This document shows positions 16,923 through 25,073 of a stretch of DNA of 64,000 nucleotides, in pieces (position 1 is the stretch's first letter; the number at the start of each line of letters is the position of its first letter). The translations under genes were made by a program, and so were the position numbers. The stretch is from the NCBI GenBank assembly GCA_934254825.1, contig CAKQMB010000015.1, forward strand, positions 1 through 64,000. The letters are read 5' to 3'. The DNA is from an uncultured Clostridia bacterium (GTDB taxonomy: Bacteria; Bacillota; Clostridia; Christensenellales; Borkfalkiaceae). The notes beneath the pieces are model-generated. The model was not told the origin of the DNA, ran no database searches, and was given only the letters and a program-made list of their open reading frames with translations.

Positions 16923-17174
16923 TTAGTCTCCTTCTTTATTTTGATTTTTTTGTTTTAAGTCTGTATTTTTTAATTGCGTCGCTAAATTCTCATCGCGACA
17001 TTTTGTTTCGTGTTGTTTTAAAAGCAATGTTATTATATGCTTTGCGATACTGCATACGACTAATAGAAGAGTAATTATCAATGCAGTTTTGCAAACCATA
17101 AATACGCACAGTGAAACAACCTGTTCCCATATTGAAATGTCGGTAATAGTGATTGAGGGTAAAATATTAAACAT
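16923..17174 (-). CDS. Small membrane protein, unknown function
   Basis: This 83-residue protein has one or two hydrophobic segments in residues 15-52 (SLCVFMVCKTALIITLLLVV) and a polar, Lys/Gln-rich tail. AAAAGGAG precedes the start. Gene spacing is 3-4 bases on either side, so it is co-transcribed with its neighbours. Confidence 0.65.
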   Translation of the reverse strand: MFNILPSITITDISIWEQVVSLCVFMVCKTALIITLLLVVCSIAKHIITLLLKQHETKCRDENLATQLKNTDLKQKNQNKEGD

Positions 17175-17177
17175 TTT

Positions 17178-17648
17178 TTATTCTCCTTTTGCTTCTTTTT
17201 TTACTTTTTCCCATTCTTCTTTAAGTAGTGATTGCGATATTAAGATTATCTTTTCAATCGTTTTGACATCTTTGCTGTTATCAAGGTGCAGAATTTCATT
17301 TTTAAGCATTAAATGTAATGGCTCGTTAAGGTTTAATCTTAGCATTATTTCATTCCGTGCTTTCCAGTATTTGTTAGACCGAGTATCGGCACTTTGAAAT
17401 TGACAATTTTCATTTTCACAAACATTTTTGTCTTTATCCAACGGACAAGGATTTTTGACTTCTGCGAGCATTGTCGAAATGAAATCTCTCATCTCATTCA
17501 GCCATTTATTCCTGCTTTCGGATACTGTCTTTGCAAATAGTTTGTTGTAGTTATAGCGTGAAGTGCCGAGCGAAATAAAGAGCGAAATACCGATAGATAA
17601 AATAGCACCCGATAGAGCAATGATTGCGGCGATTACTTCTGAATCCAT
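17178..17648 (-). CDS. Membrane-anchored protein of unknown function
   Basis: The start at 17648 follows AAGGAGG on the minus strand; longer ORF readings run through a terminator. The 156-residue protein has an N-terminal membrane segment (VIAAIIALSGAILSIGISLF). A helical cytoplasmic domain follows with a CPLDKDKNVCENENC cysteine cluster that could bind metal. The pattern of an N-terminal anchor followed by SESRNKWLNEMRDFISTMLA recurs in uncharacterised small proteins of Firmicutes and phages. Confidence 0.7.
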   Translation of the reverse strand: MDSEVIAAIIALSGAILSIGISLFISLGTSRYNYNKLFAKTVSESRNKWLNEMRDFISTMLAEVKNPCPLDKDKNVCENENCQFQSADTRSNKYWKARNEIMLRLNLNEPLHLMLKNEILHLDNSKDVKTIEKIILISQSLLKEEWEKVKKEAKGE

Positions 17649-17681
17649 TAAAAACCTCCTTATCATATTTTTCGGGGCATT

Positions 17682-17861
17682 AAAAAAGTGTCGCCCCAAA
17701 GATTGAGAACGACACCTGTAAAAATGCACATTCTCGCTCTTGTTGCCACACAATGATTACAAAGTACTAAACGATATTTTTGTAATGCGAAAAGAAAGCA
17801 CATCTCTACCGAGATATACTTATCGCTTGGTACTTCGTATTTAATTGTCATTATGTGGCAA
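17682..17861 (-). ncRNA. Candidate structured RNA with own promoter and terminator
   Basis: Read on the minus strand, TTGCGA and TATAAT (17866-17871) are 17 bases apart, and the predicted transcript begins at a 14-bp helix: 17861-17848 pairs with 17756-17743 with a single G-U. Nested inside are ACGAAGTAC/GTACTTTGT and AAGCGATA/TATCGTTT, again with single G-U pairs. GTGTCG...CGACAC followed by six T's closes it at 17682-17715. A 62-codon ORF crosses the region but lacks a ribosome binding site. It may be a regulatory leader of the next gene, or a stand-alone RNA with a 6S-like rod shape. Confidence 0.5.
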
Positions 17862-17914
17862 GGATATTATAGCATTTTATTATGGATTTCGCAAGTCTTT
17901 TATATTGTAACCGA

Positions 17915-18427
17915 TTAAAAATTGCCTTTTACTTGTTTAATCAGTTTTTTAAGCCTGTTTTCGGAGAAATAATCGAGAACGCCGCTCAGGTTTGAAGCGA
18001 AAGTATATCGTGCCGTCTGAGTGTATTCGTCGGGCAGTCCATAAGCGATTGTATATCGAATCGCCCTTGAAAATTCCGCTTGCTTATTCAGTTTGTAAAA
18101 AGCCCCTTCATAACCGCGCATTACATTAAATGACGAAAGCCATATAATGATTGAACGGGTCATAAAGGGGTTGTTTTTTCTGTTGTAATTCATTATCGAC
18201 GAGAGCAGTTCCAGAGCAGAGGAAAAGTTCGGGTTGCCTTGCGGTTTCAAAGGTTCAAACGGGGATAAGATTTTTGATTTATCATTGAACCCGATAATAT
18301 GCAGTTGAACGTTCGGCTCTGTCTGGCAGGCTCTGTTTGCTTTGACGATGAATTGTTGCATTTGCTTTGTGAATCTCGCCGAATTATATGAAATATCGGC
18401 AATGATACATACGTTTGTTGTTCTCAT
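17915..18427 (-). CDS. von Willebrand factor A-like protein
   Basis: The start at 18427 follows AAGGA; the protein has 170 residues. Alternating strands and helices (TNVCIIADISYNSARF, VQLHIIGFND, RSIIIWLSSF, RYTIAYGLPD) match the vWA fold. The metal site is incomplete: DISYNS instead of DxSxS. Tellurite-type TerY proteins and phage or defence vWA proteins look similar. It faces the same way as the three-gene membrane cassette, separated by the candidate RNA. The substrate is unknown. Confidence 0.5.
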   Translation of the reverse strand: MRTTNVCIIADISYNSARFTKQMQQFIVKANRACQTEPNVQLHIIGFNDKSKILSPFEPLKPQGNPNFSSALELLSSIMNYNRKNNPFMTRSIIIWLSSFNVMRGYEGAFYKLNKQAEFSRAIRYTIAYGLPDEYTQTARYTFASNLSGVLDYFSENRLKKLIKQVKGNF

Positions 18428-18689
18428 TGTAAAAAATCCTTTTTGTCTTGTTTTAGTCCCTCCCACCCCCGAAAAGAAGTTTTGCGCGGAACTTCAGCCG
18501 CCCCCTTTCGGGGCAAAGAGGGAAGAACCCCGAAACGGTTTTTATCCGAATCGGGGAAAACGGGCGGCGATTTTGTGCCGCCGATTCAGTAAAAATCGCG
18601 ACGAAACAGCCCTGAATATACAGGCTAAGTGGCTTTTTTTGCAAAAAATCGCGAAATCGGACTTGTGCTTAATGTCAAGGGTCGGGCGT

Positions 18690-18885
18690 AAAACGGGAAT
18701 TTTCCCGTTTTCTCCCCGATTCCCCGATTTTGTTTCGGGGAGAATATGATATACTGAAAGAGTATATGTAAAACCCCGACTTTGCGGATAGGCGAAAAGT
18801 CGGGGTGGTATGGATAACCCCCTGAACGTTCAGGGGGTATGTAGTGCAACGCCCTTGGCGGGGATATGCGACAAGGGCGGATAAA
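18690..18885. other. Hairpin-rich gap without a gene
   Basis: The stretch between the vWA gene and the tRNA cluster holds five strong inverted repeats: AAACGGGAATTTTCCCGTTT, a TCTCCCC/GGGGAGA pair, ACCCCGACTTT/AAAGTCGGGGT at 18772-18805, a perfect 22-bp palindrome at 18817-18838 (ACCCCCTGAAC half-site) and CGCCCTTG/CAAGGGCG. A GATATACT box sits between the second and third. No ORF with a ribosome binding site is seen from 18428 to 18900. Confidence 0.5.
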
Positions 18886-18903
18886 AAGCGTTAAAGAGTA
18901 TAG

Positions 18904-18943
18904 AAAAAACGCGTCTGTTCCTGAATTTCAAGAACGGACGCGT
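18904..18943 (-). terminator. Terminator of the three-tRNA operon
   Basis: On the minus strand an ACGCGTCCGTTCTT / AGGAACAGACGCGT hairpin is followed by TTTTTT. Confidence 0.85.
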
Positions 18944-18950
18944 CCAGTGT

Positions 18951-19024
18951 TGGTGACCCCTACGGGATTCGAACCCATGATACCGCCGTGAAAGGGCGAT
19001 GTCTTACCGCTTGACCAAGGGGCC
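18951..19024 (-). tRNA. tRNA-Glu (TTC)
   Basis: The full cloverleaf starts GGCCCCTTGGTCAAGCGG; the anticodon loop CTTTCAC gives TTC, and the CCA end is encoded. It is the last of three tRNAs in a leftward operon. Confidence 0.97.
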
Positions 19025-19076
19025 TTATTCTGTTGTATATCGCAATGCGCTTTAAGAAAGTGCAGTTGTTATCATT

Positions 19077-19153
19077 TGGTAGCGGCGGTCAGATTCGAAC
19101 CAACGACCTGCCGGGTATGAACCGGCCGCTATAACCAACTAAGCTACGCCGCC
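19077..19153 (-). tRNA. tRNA-Met (CAT), elongator
   Basis: It starts GGCGGCGTAGCTTAGTTGG; the anticodon loop is TTCATAC and the acceptor stem is fully paired, with encoded CCA. The body matches Firmicute elongator tRNA-Met. Confidence 0.93.
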
Positions 19154-19197
19154 ATAAAAATTCGTAAGCAAGCAAACACGTCGCTTGCTTACTACAA

Positions 19198-19274
<77 letters not shown>

Positions 19275-19292
19275 CCGTCAAATTGCTTGTTT

Positions 19293-19321
19293 ATAATACT
19301 ATATTCGAAAACAAATGTCAA
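19293..19321 (-). promoter_or_regulatory. Promoter of the fMet-Met-Glu tRNA operon
   Basis: On the minus strand TTGACA (19316-19321) and TATTAT (19293-19298) are 17 bases apart. Confidence 0.8.
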
Positions 19322-19375
19322 GAGTTTTTTAGGGGTTTTTGAAAAAAATATTTTTTTTCTTTGTCGTTTGTTTTC

Positions 19376-19404
19376 TTGTTAAAAATCGCCGTTCTTGTTA
19401 TAAT
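19376..19404 (+). promoter_or_regulatory. Promoter of tilS-hpt
   Basis: TTGTTA (19376-19381) and TATAAT (19399-19404) are 17 bases apart. The expected start near 19411 makes the GTG at 19411 an unlikely start codon and favours ATG 19426. Confidence 0.7.
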
Positions 19405-19425
19405 TGATTAGTGGAGTTTTACGGT

Positions 19426-20760
19426 ATGCTTAATACGGATTTGATTAAAAAAGGAGACGTTGTCGCGGTCGCGCTTTCGGGCGGGAAGGATTCGGTTTGC
19501 CTTCTCGATATGTTATTGTCCGAAAGAGAAAAGCTCGGGGTGACGGTTAAAGCCGTGAATATCGATCACGGCATACGCGGCGAAACTTCCGTTCGGGACA
19601 GCGAGTTCGTTAAGTCTCTTTGCGAAAAGCTCGGCGTGCCGCTTTATTTTAAAAAACTCGATTGCGTTTCTTTTTCTTCCGAAAACGGATTTTCGACAGA
19701 GGAAGGCGCGCGCATTTTAAGATATAAAGTTTTTGACGAAGCGATAAAAAGCGGCTTTTGCGACAAGATAGCGACGGCGCACCATGCGAGCGACAGAGCG
19801 GAAACCGTGCTATTCAATATATTAAGAGGAGCTTCGCCGCTCGGCGCAAGCGGAATTTCCGACAGTTCGCGCGGCGGAAAGATAATCCGCCCGATGCTTA
19901 ATCTTTCAAGGCGTGAAATCGACGATTACGCCGAGAAACATAATATAAGTTACGTTGTGGACGAAACCAACCTCGAAACCGAGTTTACCCGTAATTTTTT
20001 ACGGCTCGAAGTTCTGCCGCTGATCGAAAAGCGTTTTCCCGAGGCGGAAAAGAGTATTCTGCGTTTTGCGGACACTCTGAAAGCCGACGAAGAGTATCTG
20101 ACCGAAACGGCTATGAAATCCGTTACGGAAAAAAACGGAGAAATAAGTTTTTCTTGCGATCTTGCTTATCCGATTTTTTTAAGAGCTTCCTTTTACGCGA
20201 TGAAAAAGCTCGGCATACAAAAAGATTACGAAAAAGTACACGGCGAAGCGGTATATTCCTTGAAAAATTCCGAAAACGGCAAAAAAATAACGCTACCGAA
20301 AAATATTTTCGCGGTTAAAGATTACGGCAAAATTACTTTTTATAAAATCGCGAAAAAAGAAAAGGGCGGGCAAAAAAACGCTTTCGAAATGCCGTTTACT
20401 CTCGGCGAACACGAGTTTGCGGGGAAAAAATATAAGTTCGAAATTGTCGGTGATGATAGTGTAAAAAACGGCGTTAATCGACTTATAGCCGACTTTTCTA
20501 AAATTCCAAGCGCCGCGGTTTTGAGAAACAGAAGGGAAGGAGACGTTTTTCGAAAGTTCGGCGGCGGAACGAAAAAACTTAAAGATTATCTGATAGATAA
20601 AAAAGTGCCGTCGAGGGAGCGGGACAAGCTTTTACTGCTTGCCGACGGCTCGAATGTACTTATTATTTGCGGAATTGAAATTTCCGACGCGATAAAAGTA
20701 GACAAAACCACAAGAAATGTGTTACAATGTATATTGTCCGACATAGATAAATGCGAATGA
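19426..20760 (+). CDS. tilS: tRNA(Ile)-lysidine synthase TilS
   Basis: TilS ligates lysine to C34 of tRNA-Ile(CAU), making it read AUA. The PP-loop motif SGGKDS is at residues 18-23, followed by the ATPase domain features NIDHGIRG and ATAHHASDRAETVLFNIL. RNFLRLEVLPLIEKRFPEAE marks the linker and FRKFGGGTKKLKDYLIDKKV the C-terminal substrate domain. ATG 19426 follows GGAG at 9 bases. The protein has 444 residues, normal for TilS. A copy of the dispersed ATCGACTTATA repeat lies in frame within the gene (20473-20497, encoding VNRLIADF). It is followed 20 bases later by hpt, as in many Firmicutes. Confidence 0.95.
   Translation: MLNTDLIKKGDVVAVALSGGKDSVCLLDMLLSEREKLGVTVKAVNIDHGIRGETSVRDSEFVKSLCEKLGVPLYFKKLDCVSFSSENGFSTEEGARILRYKVFDEAIKSGFCDKIATAHHASDRAETVLFNILRGASPLGASGISDSSRGGKIIRPMLNLSRREIDDYAEKHNISYVVDETNLETEFTRNFLRLEVLPLIEKRFPEAEKSILRFADTLKADEEYLTETAMKSVTEKNGEISFSCDLAYPIFLRASFYAMKKLGIQKDYEKVHGEAVYSLKNSENGKKITLPKNIFAVKDYGKITFYKIAKKEKGGQKNAFEMPFTLGEHEFAGKKYKFEIVGDDSVKNGVNRLIADFSKIPSAAVLRNRREGDVFRKFGGGTKKLKDYLIDKKVPSRERDKLLLLADGSNVLIICGIEISDAIKVDKTTRNVLQCILSDIDKCE
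20473..20497 (+). repeat. Dispersed ATCGACTTATA repeat, copy 4 (inside tilS)
   Basis: GTTAATCGACTTATAGCCGA followed by CTTTT lies in frame in the C-terminal part of tilS without breaking it. Confidence 0.8.
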
Positions 20761-20780
20761 CAAGATAACCAAGGAGAGCT

Positions 20781-21323
20781 ATGTTAAACGAAGTATTGGA
20801 AAAAACTCTTATTTCCGAAGCGGAAATAAAGGCGAGAGTAAGCGAACTTGCAAAGCAGATTGAAAAAGACTACGAAGGCAAAGCGCCGACTATGGTAGGC
20901 GTTTTAAAAGGAAGCGTAATGTTTTACACCGATCTTGTAAGACAGATCAATCTTCCGCTCACTGTCGATTTTATGTCGATTTCGAGCTACGGCGCGGGCG
21001 TCAATTCTACGGGCGAAGTTAAAATCATCAAAGATATCGACGGGAAAATCGGCGGAAAAGACGTAATAATCGTCGAAGATATTATCGACAGCGGATATTC
21101 TATGAACTGTCTTTTGAAGCTTTTCGCGACCCGTTCGCCGAAATCCGTGAGAGTTTGCGCGCTTCTGGACAAACCGTCGAGAAGGGAAATACCCGTTCCG
21201 ATAGATTACACGGGATTTCAGGTCGCAAACGAGTTTGTCGTAGGATACGGTCTCGATTATGCGGGACTTTACAGAAACATTCCGTTCATCGGCGTGCTTA
21301 AAAAGGAAGTATACGAAAAATAA
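20781..21323 (+). CDS. hpt: Hypoxanthine phosphoribosyltransferase
   Basis: The protein has 180 residues. VIIVEDIIDSGYSM is the phosphoribosyl diphosphate binding motif, and GVLKGSVMFYTDLVR and SISSYG flank the flexible loop. It salvages hypoxanthine and guanine to IMP and GMP in the cytoplasm. AAGGAG lies 5 bases before the ATG. It shares the tilS promoter and ends at a terminator at 21346-21396. Confidence 0.96.
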   Translation: MLNEVLEKTLISEAEIKARVSELAKQIEKDYEGKAPTMVGVLKGSVMFYTDLVRQINLPLTVDFMSISSYGAGVNSTGEVKIIKDIDGKIGGKDVIIVEDIIDSGYSMNCLLKLFATRSPKSVRVCALLDKPSRREIPVPIDYTGFQVANEFVVGYGLDYAGLYRNIPFIGVLKKEVYEK

Positions 21324-21345
21324 TCGATATATTCGGCATAATTTT

Positions 21346-21396
21346 GCCCGTTTTACGGATAAGACGAAAAATCTTATTCGCGAAACGGGCTTTTTT
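21346..21396 (+). terminator. Terminator of tilS-hpt
   Basis: GCCCGTTT pairs with AAACGGGC with an inner ATAAG/CTTAT stem, followed by TTTTTT. Confidence 0.85.
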
Positions 21397-21424
21397 GTTG
21401 CGTGTTGCGGGCGCGGCTTAGAAA

Positions 21425-21601
21425 TCAGGTGTTGAAAATATTGTTCGCGTCGCTGTTGTTGTTTCTGTTGCCGTCGTAATCGCGGCAATTATAAACGGTC
21501 GTGGAAAGAAGCGCGAGCAGAAGCAGTACCTGCGTAAGATTTATATACCCCTCGGCGTACAGCAAATAAAGCAAACCTAAAAGAACAATGTTGGAATTCA
21601 T
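21425..21601 (-). CDS. Small 58-residue membrane protein
   Basis: The ORF is short but well supported: GGAGGTAAT directly precedes the ATG at 21601. It reads MNSNIVLLGLLYLLYAEGYI, NLTQVLLLLALLSTTVY, then a polar Asn/Asp-rich tail (NRNNNSDANNIFNT). There are two short hydrophobic helices. No family is recognised. It lies convergent with hpt and divergent from the arsR gene. Confidence 0.6.
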   Translation of the reverse strand: MNSNIVLLGLLYLLYAEGYINLTQVLLLLALLSTTVYNCRDYDGNRNNNSDANNIFNT

Positions 21602-21771
21602 ATTACCTCCGATATAACAAAATTCTCTTTTATTATACGTTATGCGACAAAAATCGATTATATGTTTTATTGACAGTCTTTCGATATAAATTGTATAATA
21701 AAAGAAAAGAATATCGGGCGGAATTTACTTTTTTTTCGCTTGAAAAATCTTATTCTGAAAGGAGACGAATT

Positions 21772-22113
21772 ATGGGCGCGGCGACGTTGATGATAGATAA
21801 AAAGACTTTCGATATGGTGGGCGATTATCTCCCTGGCGGGGAAGTTCTGGACGATCTTGTCGACTTTTTCTCGCTTTTTTCGGATAAAACAAGGCTGAAA
21901 ATCCTATGCGCGCTTTCCGTTTCCGAAATGTGCGTAACCGATCTCGCGCTGACGATAGGCGTAAATCAGACCACGCTTTCGCATCAGCTTCGGATAATGC
22001 GTTCGGTCGGGGCGGTGAACGTCAGAAGAGAGGGGAAAATAATTTATTACGGGATAAGAAACGACGTGATAAACGACATAATTTTCAAAGGAATGGATTT
22101 CCTCGCCGGGTGA
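21772..22113 (+). CDS. ArsR/SmtB-family transcriptional regulator
   Basis: The start at ATG 21772 follows GAAAGGAG and gives 113 residues. The winged helix is recognised by DKTRLKILCALSVSEMCVTD and VNQTTLSHQLRIMRSVGAV, ending with REGKIIYYGIRND. ArsR proteins release DNA on metal or other signals. The EMCVTD box at the usual alpha-3 metal site keeps only one Cys (ELCVC in metal sensors), so the inducer is uncertain. No transporter is adjacent. Confidence 0.9.
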   Translation: MGAATLMIDKKTFDMVGDYLPGGEVLDDLVDFFSLFSDKTRLKILCALSVSEMCVTDLALTIGVNQTTLSHQLRIMRSVGAVNVRREGKIIYYGIRNDVINDIIFKGMDFLAG

Positions 22114-22130
22114 TTTGTTTGTTTTTATGA

Positions 22131-22257
22131 TGCGATTTTACTGTTAGGTAATTCGTTCGCGTTTATTGTGCGATTTTACTGTCCGGTAATTCGTTTGCAT
22201 TTATTGTGCGACTTTATTGTCCGGTAATTCGTTTGTTTCTTTATTGCGATTTTATTT
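22131..22257. repeat. 38-bp tandem repeat
   Basis: The unit TGCGATTTTACTGTCCGGTA followed by ATTCGTTTGC-rich sequence occurs at 22131, 22169 and 22207, exactly 38 bases apart, with a partial fourth copy at 22245. It lies between arsR and the terminator shared with leuS. Confidence 0.85.
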
Positions 22258-22289
22258 CGAATACATAATTTGCATAAACAGCTATAAAT

Positions 22290-22321
22290 GAGCCGCCCGA
22301 GGCTGATGCCTCGGGCGGCTC
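22290..22321. terminator. Bidirectional terminator between arsR and leuS
   Basis: A 14-bp perfect stem, GAGCCGCCCGAGGC / GCCTCGGGCGGCTC, with a TGAT loop. Confidence 0.8.
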
Positions 22322-22387
22322 TTAGTTTAACATATAAATTTTAAATCGAAACAAAACAAAATGGGTTTGAAAAACCTTTTATCGGCA

Positions 22388-24823
22388 TCAGCCTTTGACG
22401 ATAAAGTTTACGAGTCTGCCTTTAACGACAACGGCTTTAACGATTTCTTTTTCGCTTACCATTTTCGCGATGGTCTCGTTTGCAAGCGCGATCGCCTTGA
22501 TTTCGTCCTCGGTGGCGTCCTTGGAAACGTTGATTTTCGCTTTGACTTTGCTGTTCAACTGAACGGCAAGTTCGATTTCGTCTTTAACGAGCGCGTTTTC
22601 GTCGCAAACGGGGTAGCTTTCGGTGAATACCGAGTGCTTGTTGCCCCTTTCCGACCAAAGTTCTTCCGCAAAATGCGGCGCGCAGGGAGCGAGGAGAAGA
22701 ATAAGCGTGTCCGTTACCTTTCTCAAAAGCCCTTCGTTTCTGCCTTCGATACCGTCGTATTTATAAATTGCGGTAACGAATTCCATAAGTCTCGCAATCG
22801 CCGTGTTGAAAGAGAAATTGTTCATATCTCTGTCCACGTTCTTAACGCAATACGCTTCGGCGTACAAGAGTTCTTTTTCGTCTTTTCCGAGCGGAATATT
22901 GCCGTTAATCGGCTTATAGCCGCTTGTTTTAACGATGATCCTTTCCGCTCTTTCGACGAATTTCGCCAAAGATTTAATTCCGTTGTCGTCCCACGGACCG
23001 CCTGCGGTGTAATCGAATCCGAACATAAGATACATTCTGAAAACGTCCGATCCGTAAGTGTCGATATAGGAGTCGGGGGAAACTACGTTGCCTCTCGACT
23101 TGCTCATTCTCATTCCGTCGGGTCCTAAAATTATGCCCTGGTGAGTAAGAGATTTGAACGGCTCGTCGAAGTTAAGATAGCCCATATCTCTCAAAGCCTT
23201 CGTTATGAAACGAGCATATAAAAGGTGCATGCAAGCGTGTTCGGGTCCGCCGACGTATTTATCGACGGGGAGCATCTTGTTGATTATCTCGGGGTTAAAA
23301 GGCATATCCGCGTTTTTGCTGTCCGGATATCTTAAATAATACCAGCTCGAACAAACGAAAGTGTCGAGCGTGTCGGGGTCGCGTTGAGCCTTGCCGCCGC
23401 ACTTGGGGCAGGTCGTGTTCATAAACGACTCGCATTTCGCAAGCGGGGATTTGCCGTCCGGTCTGAATTCCACGTTTTTCGGGAGAAGAACGGGCAGGTC
23501 TTTATAAGGTACGGGAACCGCTCCGCATTTTTCGCAGTGAATAACGGGAATAGGCGCGCCCCAGTATCTCTGACGGGAAACGAGCCAGTCGCGAAGCCTG
23601 TAATTGACTTTGTGCTGACCTTTCGATTCGGAGAAAAGTCTGTTTAAAATAGCCTTTCTGCCTTCTTCGGAAGTAAGTCCGTCGTACTCCGCACTGTTTA
23701 CCAAAACTCCGTCTTCCGTGTAGGGGAGAACGGTTTCGCCGTGAGGGTTGTGAATAACCACGTTCACGGGGAGATTGTATTTCTGAGCGAAGAGGAAATC
23801 TCTCGCGTCGTGAGCGGGAACGCCCATAACCGCGCCCGTTCCGTAAGAATACAAAACGTAATCCGCCGCGTAGATCGGAACTTTGTTTCCGGTAACGGGA
23901 TTTATCGCGTAAGCTCCGATAAACACGCCCGTTTTTTCGCGCGAAGTGGAAAGACGTTCGATTTCGTCCGTTTTGGAAGTTTCTTCGATATAATGCAGAA
24001 CGTCGGCTTCCCTGTCTTTTGTCATCAGCTTTTTAACGAGCGGGTGTTCGGGGGCGAGAACGACGTACGAAACGCCGAAAAGCGTGTCCGCGCGGGTGGT
24101 GAAGACTTTGAATTCGTCTCCGCTTTCGGTTTTGAAAACTATTTCGCCGCCCGTGGATCTGCCTATCCAGTTCTTCTGCATGGCTTTGGTTTTTTCGGGC
24201 CAGTCGAGTCCGTCGAGCTTGTCGAGCAGTTCTTCGGCGTATTTGGTTATGCGGAAAAACCATTGAGTAAGATCGCGTTTAACGACCTGCGTTCCGCATC
24301 TTTCGCAGTGTCCGTCCGTGACCTGTTCGTTGGCAAGCACGGTGTTGCAGCTCGGACACCAGTTTACGGGAGCTTCTTTTCTGTAAGCGAGTCCGTTTTC
24401 GTAAAGTTTAAGGAAAAGCCACTGCGTCCATTTGTAGTAGTCGGGCATACAGGTTTTGATTTCCGCCGACCAGTCGAACATCGCGCCCATTTTTTTGAGC
24501 TGACCTTCCATCGTCGCGATATTTTCAAGCGTCGATTCCTCGGGATGAACGCCTGTTTTTATAGCGTAGTTTTCGGCGGGGAGACCGAACGCGTCGAATC
24601 CCATCGGCTCGAAAACTTCGTATCCTTTCATTTTTTTGTATCTCGCAAAGCTGTCCGTAAGACCGTAGTTATACCAGTGTCCGAGATGAAGTTTGGAAGC
24701 GGAAGGGTAAGAAAACATTTCGAGACAGTAAAATTTCTTGTCGATATTCTTCTTATTGAAATTATAAAGCTTTTCTTTTTCCCATTTCTGTTGCCATTTT
24801 GCCTCAACGGCTTTCATATCCAT
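22388..24823 (-). CDS. leuS: Leucyl-tRNA synthetase
   Basis: The enzyme charges tRNA-Leu. It has 811 residues, the normal bacterial length. HLGH at residues 46-49 is the HIGH motif and GMRMSKSRGN the KMSKS loop. The editing domain lies between them, with TRADTLFGVSYVVLAPEHPL and a GTGAVMGVPAHDARD motif that binds the misacylated end. NWCPSCNTVL and CEKCGAVPVPYKDLPVLLP carry zinc-type cysteines. The ATG follows AAAGGAGGAG. No T-box is evident in the short leader. Confidence 0.97.
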   Translation of the reverse strand: MDMKAVEAKWQQKWEKEKLYNFNKKNIDKKFYCLEMFSYPSASKLHLGHWYNYGLTDSFARYKKMKGYEVFEPMGFDAFGLPAENYAIKTGVHPEESTLENIATMEGQLKKMGAMFDWSAEIKTCMPDYYKWTQWLFLKLYENGLAYRKEAPVNWCPSCNTVLANEQVTDGHCERCGTQVVKRDLTQWFFRITKYAEELLDKLDGLDWPEKTKAMQKNWIGRSTGGEIVFKTESGDEFKVFTTRADTLFGVSYVVLAPEHPLVKKLMTKDREADVLHYIEETSKTDEIERLSTSREKTGVFIGAYAINPVTGNKVPIYAADYVLYSYGTGAVMGVPAHDARDFLFAQKYNLPVNVVIHNPHGETVLPYTEDGVLVNSAEYDGLTSEEGRKAILNRLFSESKGQHKVNYRLRDWLVSRQRYWGAPIPVIHCEKCGAVPVPYKDLPVLLPKNVEFRPDGKSPLAKCESFMNTTCPKCGGKAQRDPDTLDTFVCSSWYYLRYPDSKNADMPFNPEIINKMLPVDKYVGGPEHACMHLLYARFITKALRDMGYLNFDEPFKSLTHQGIILGPDGMRMSKSRGNVVSPDSYIDTYGSDVFRMYLMFGFDYTAGGPWDDNGIKSLAKFVERAERIIVKTSGYKPINGNIPLGKDEKELLYAEAYCVKNVDRDMNNFSFNTAIARLMEFVTAIYKYDGIEGRNEGLLRKVTDTLILLLAPCAPHFAEELWSERGNKHSVFTESYPVCDENALVKDEIELAVQLNSKVKAKINVSKDATEDEIKAIALANETIAKMVSEKEIVKAVVVKGRLVNFIVKG

Positions 24824-25073
24824 AAAAAAGCTCCTCCTTTACATGGTTAAAGTCTATATAGTGGCTATTATACCACAAATCGAAAAGTTTTTCTACTTTT
24901 TTAACGGTGTTTGAAAGCGATAAAATATATTTTTTATAAACTTAAAAAATCGGCTTTAAACATATGACTTTTTTTTCGCAATGTGGTATTATTAGCCGTG
25001 GCGGAAAAGGCTTGCCGAAATTTGTTTTAAGCCTGTCTTTTTTTGCCACGCGTAATGAAACAAAAGGTGAAAT

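Noticed and set aside
17663..17851. 62-codon ORF overlapping the candidate RNA
   Set aside because: It has no ribosome binding site, runs through the terminator, and its sequence is better explained by paired RNA helices.
17682..17861. SRP RNA, RNase P RNA or tmRNA
   Set aside because: None of the conserved core sequences of these RNAs is present.
22131..22257. CRISPR array
   Set aside because: The repeats are directly adjacent with no unique spacers, and no cas genes are present.
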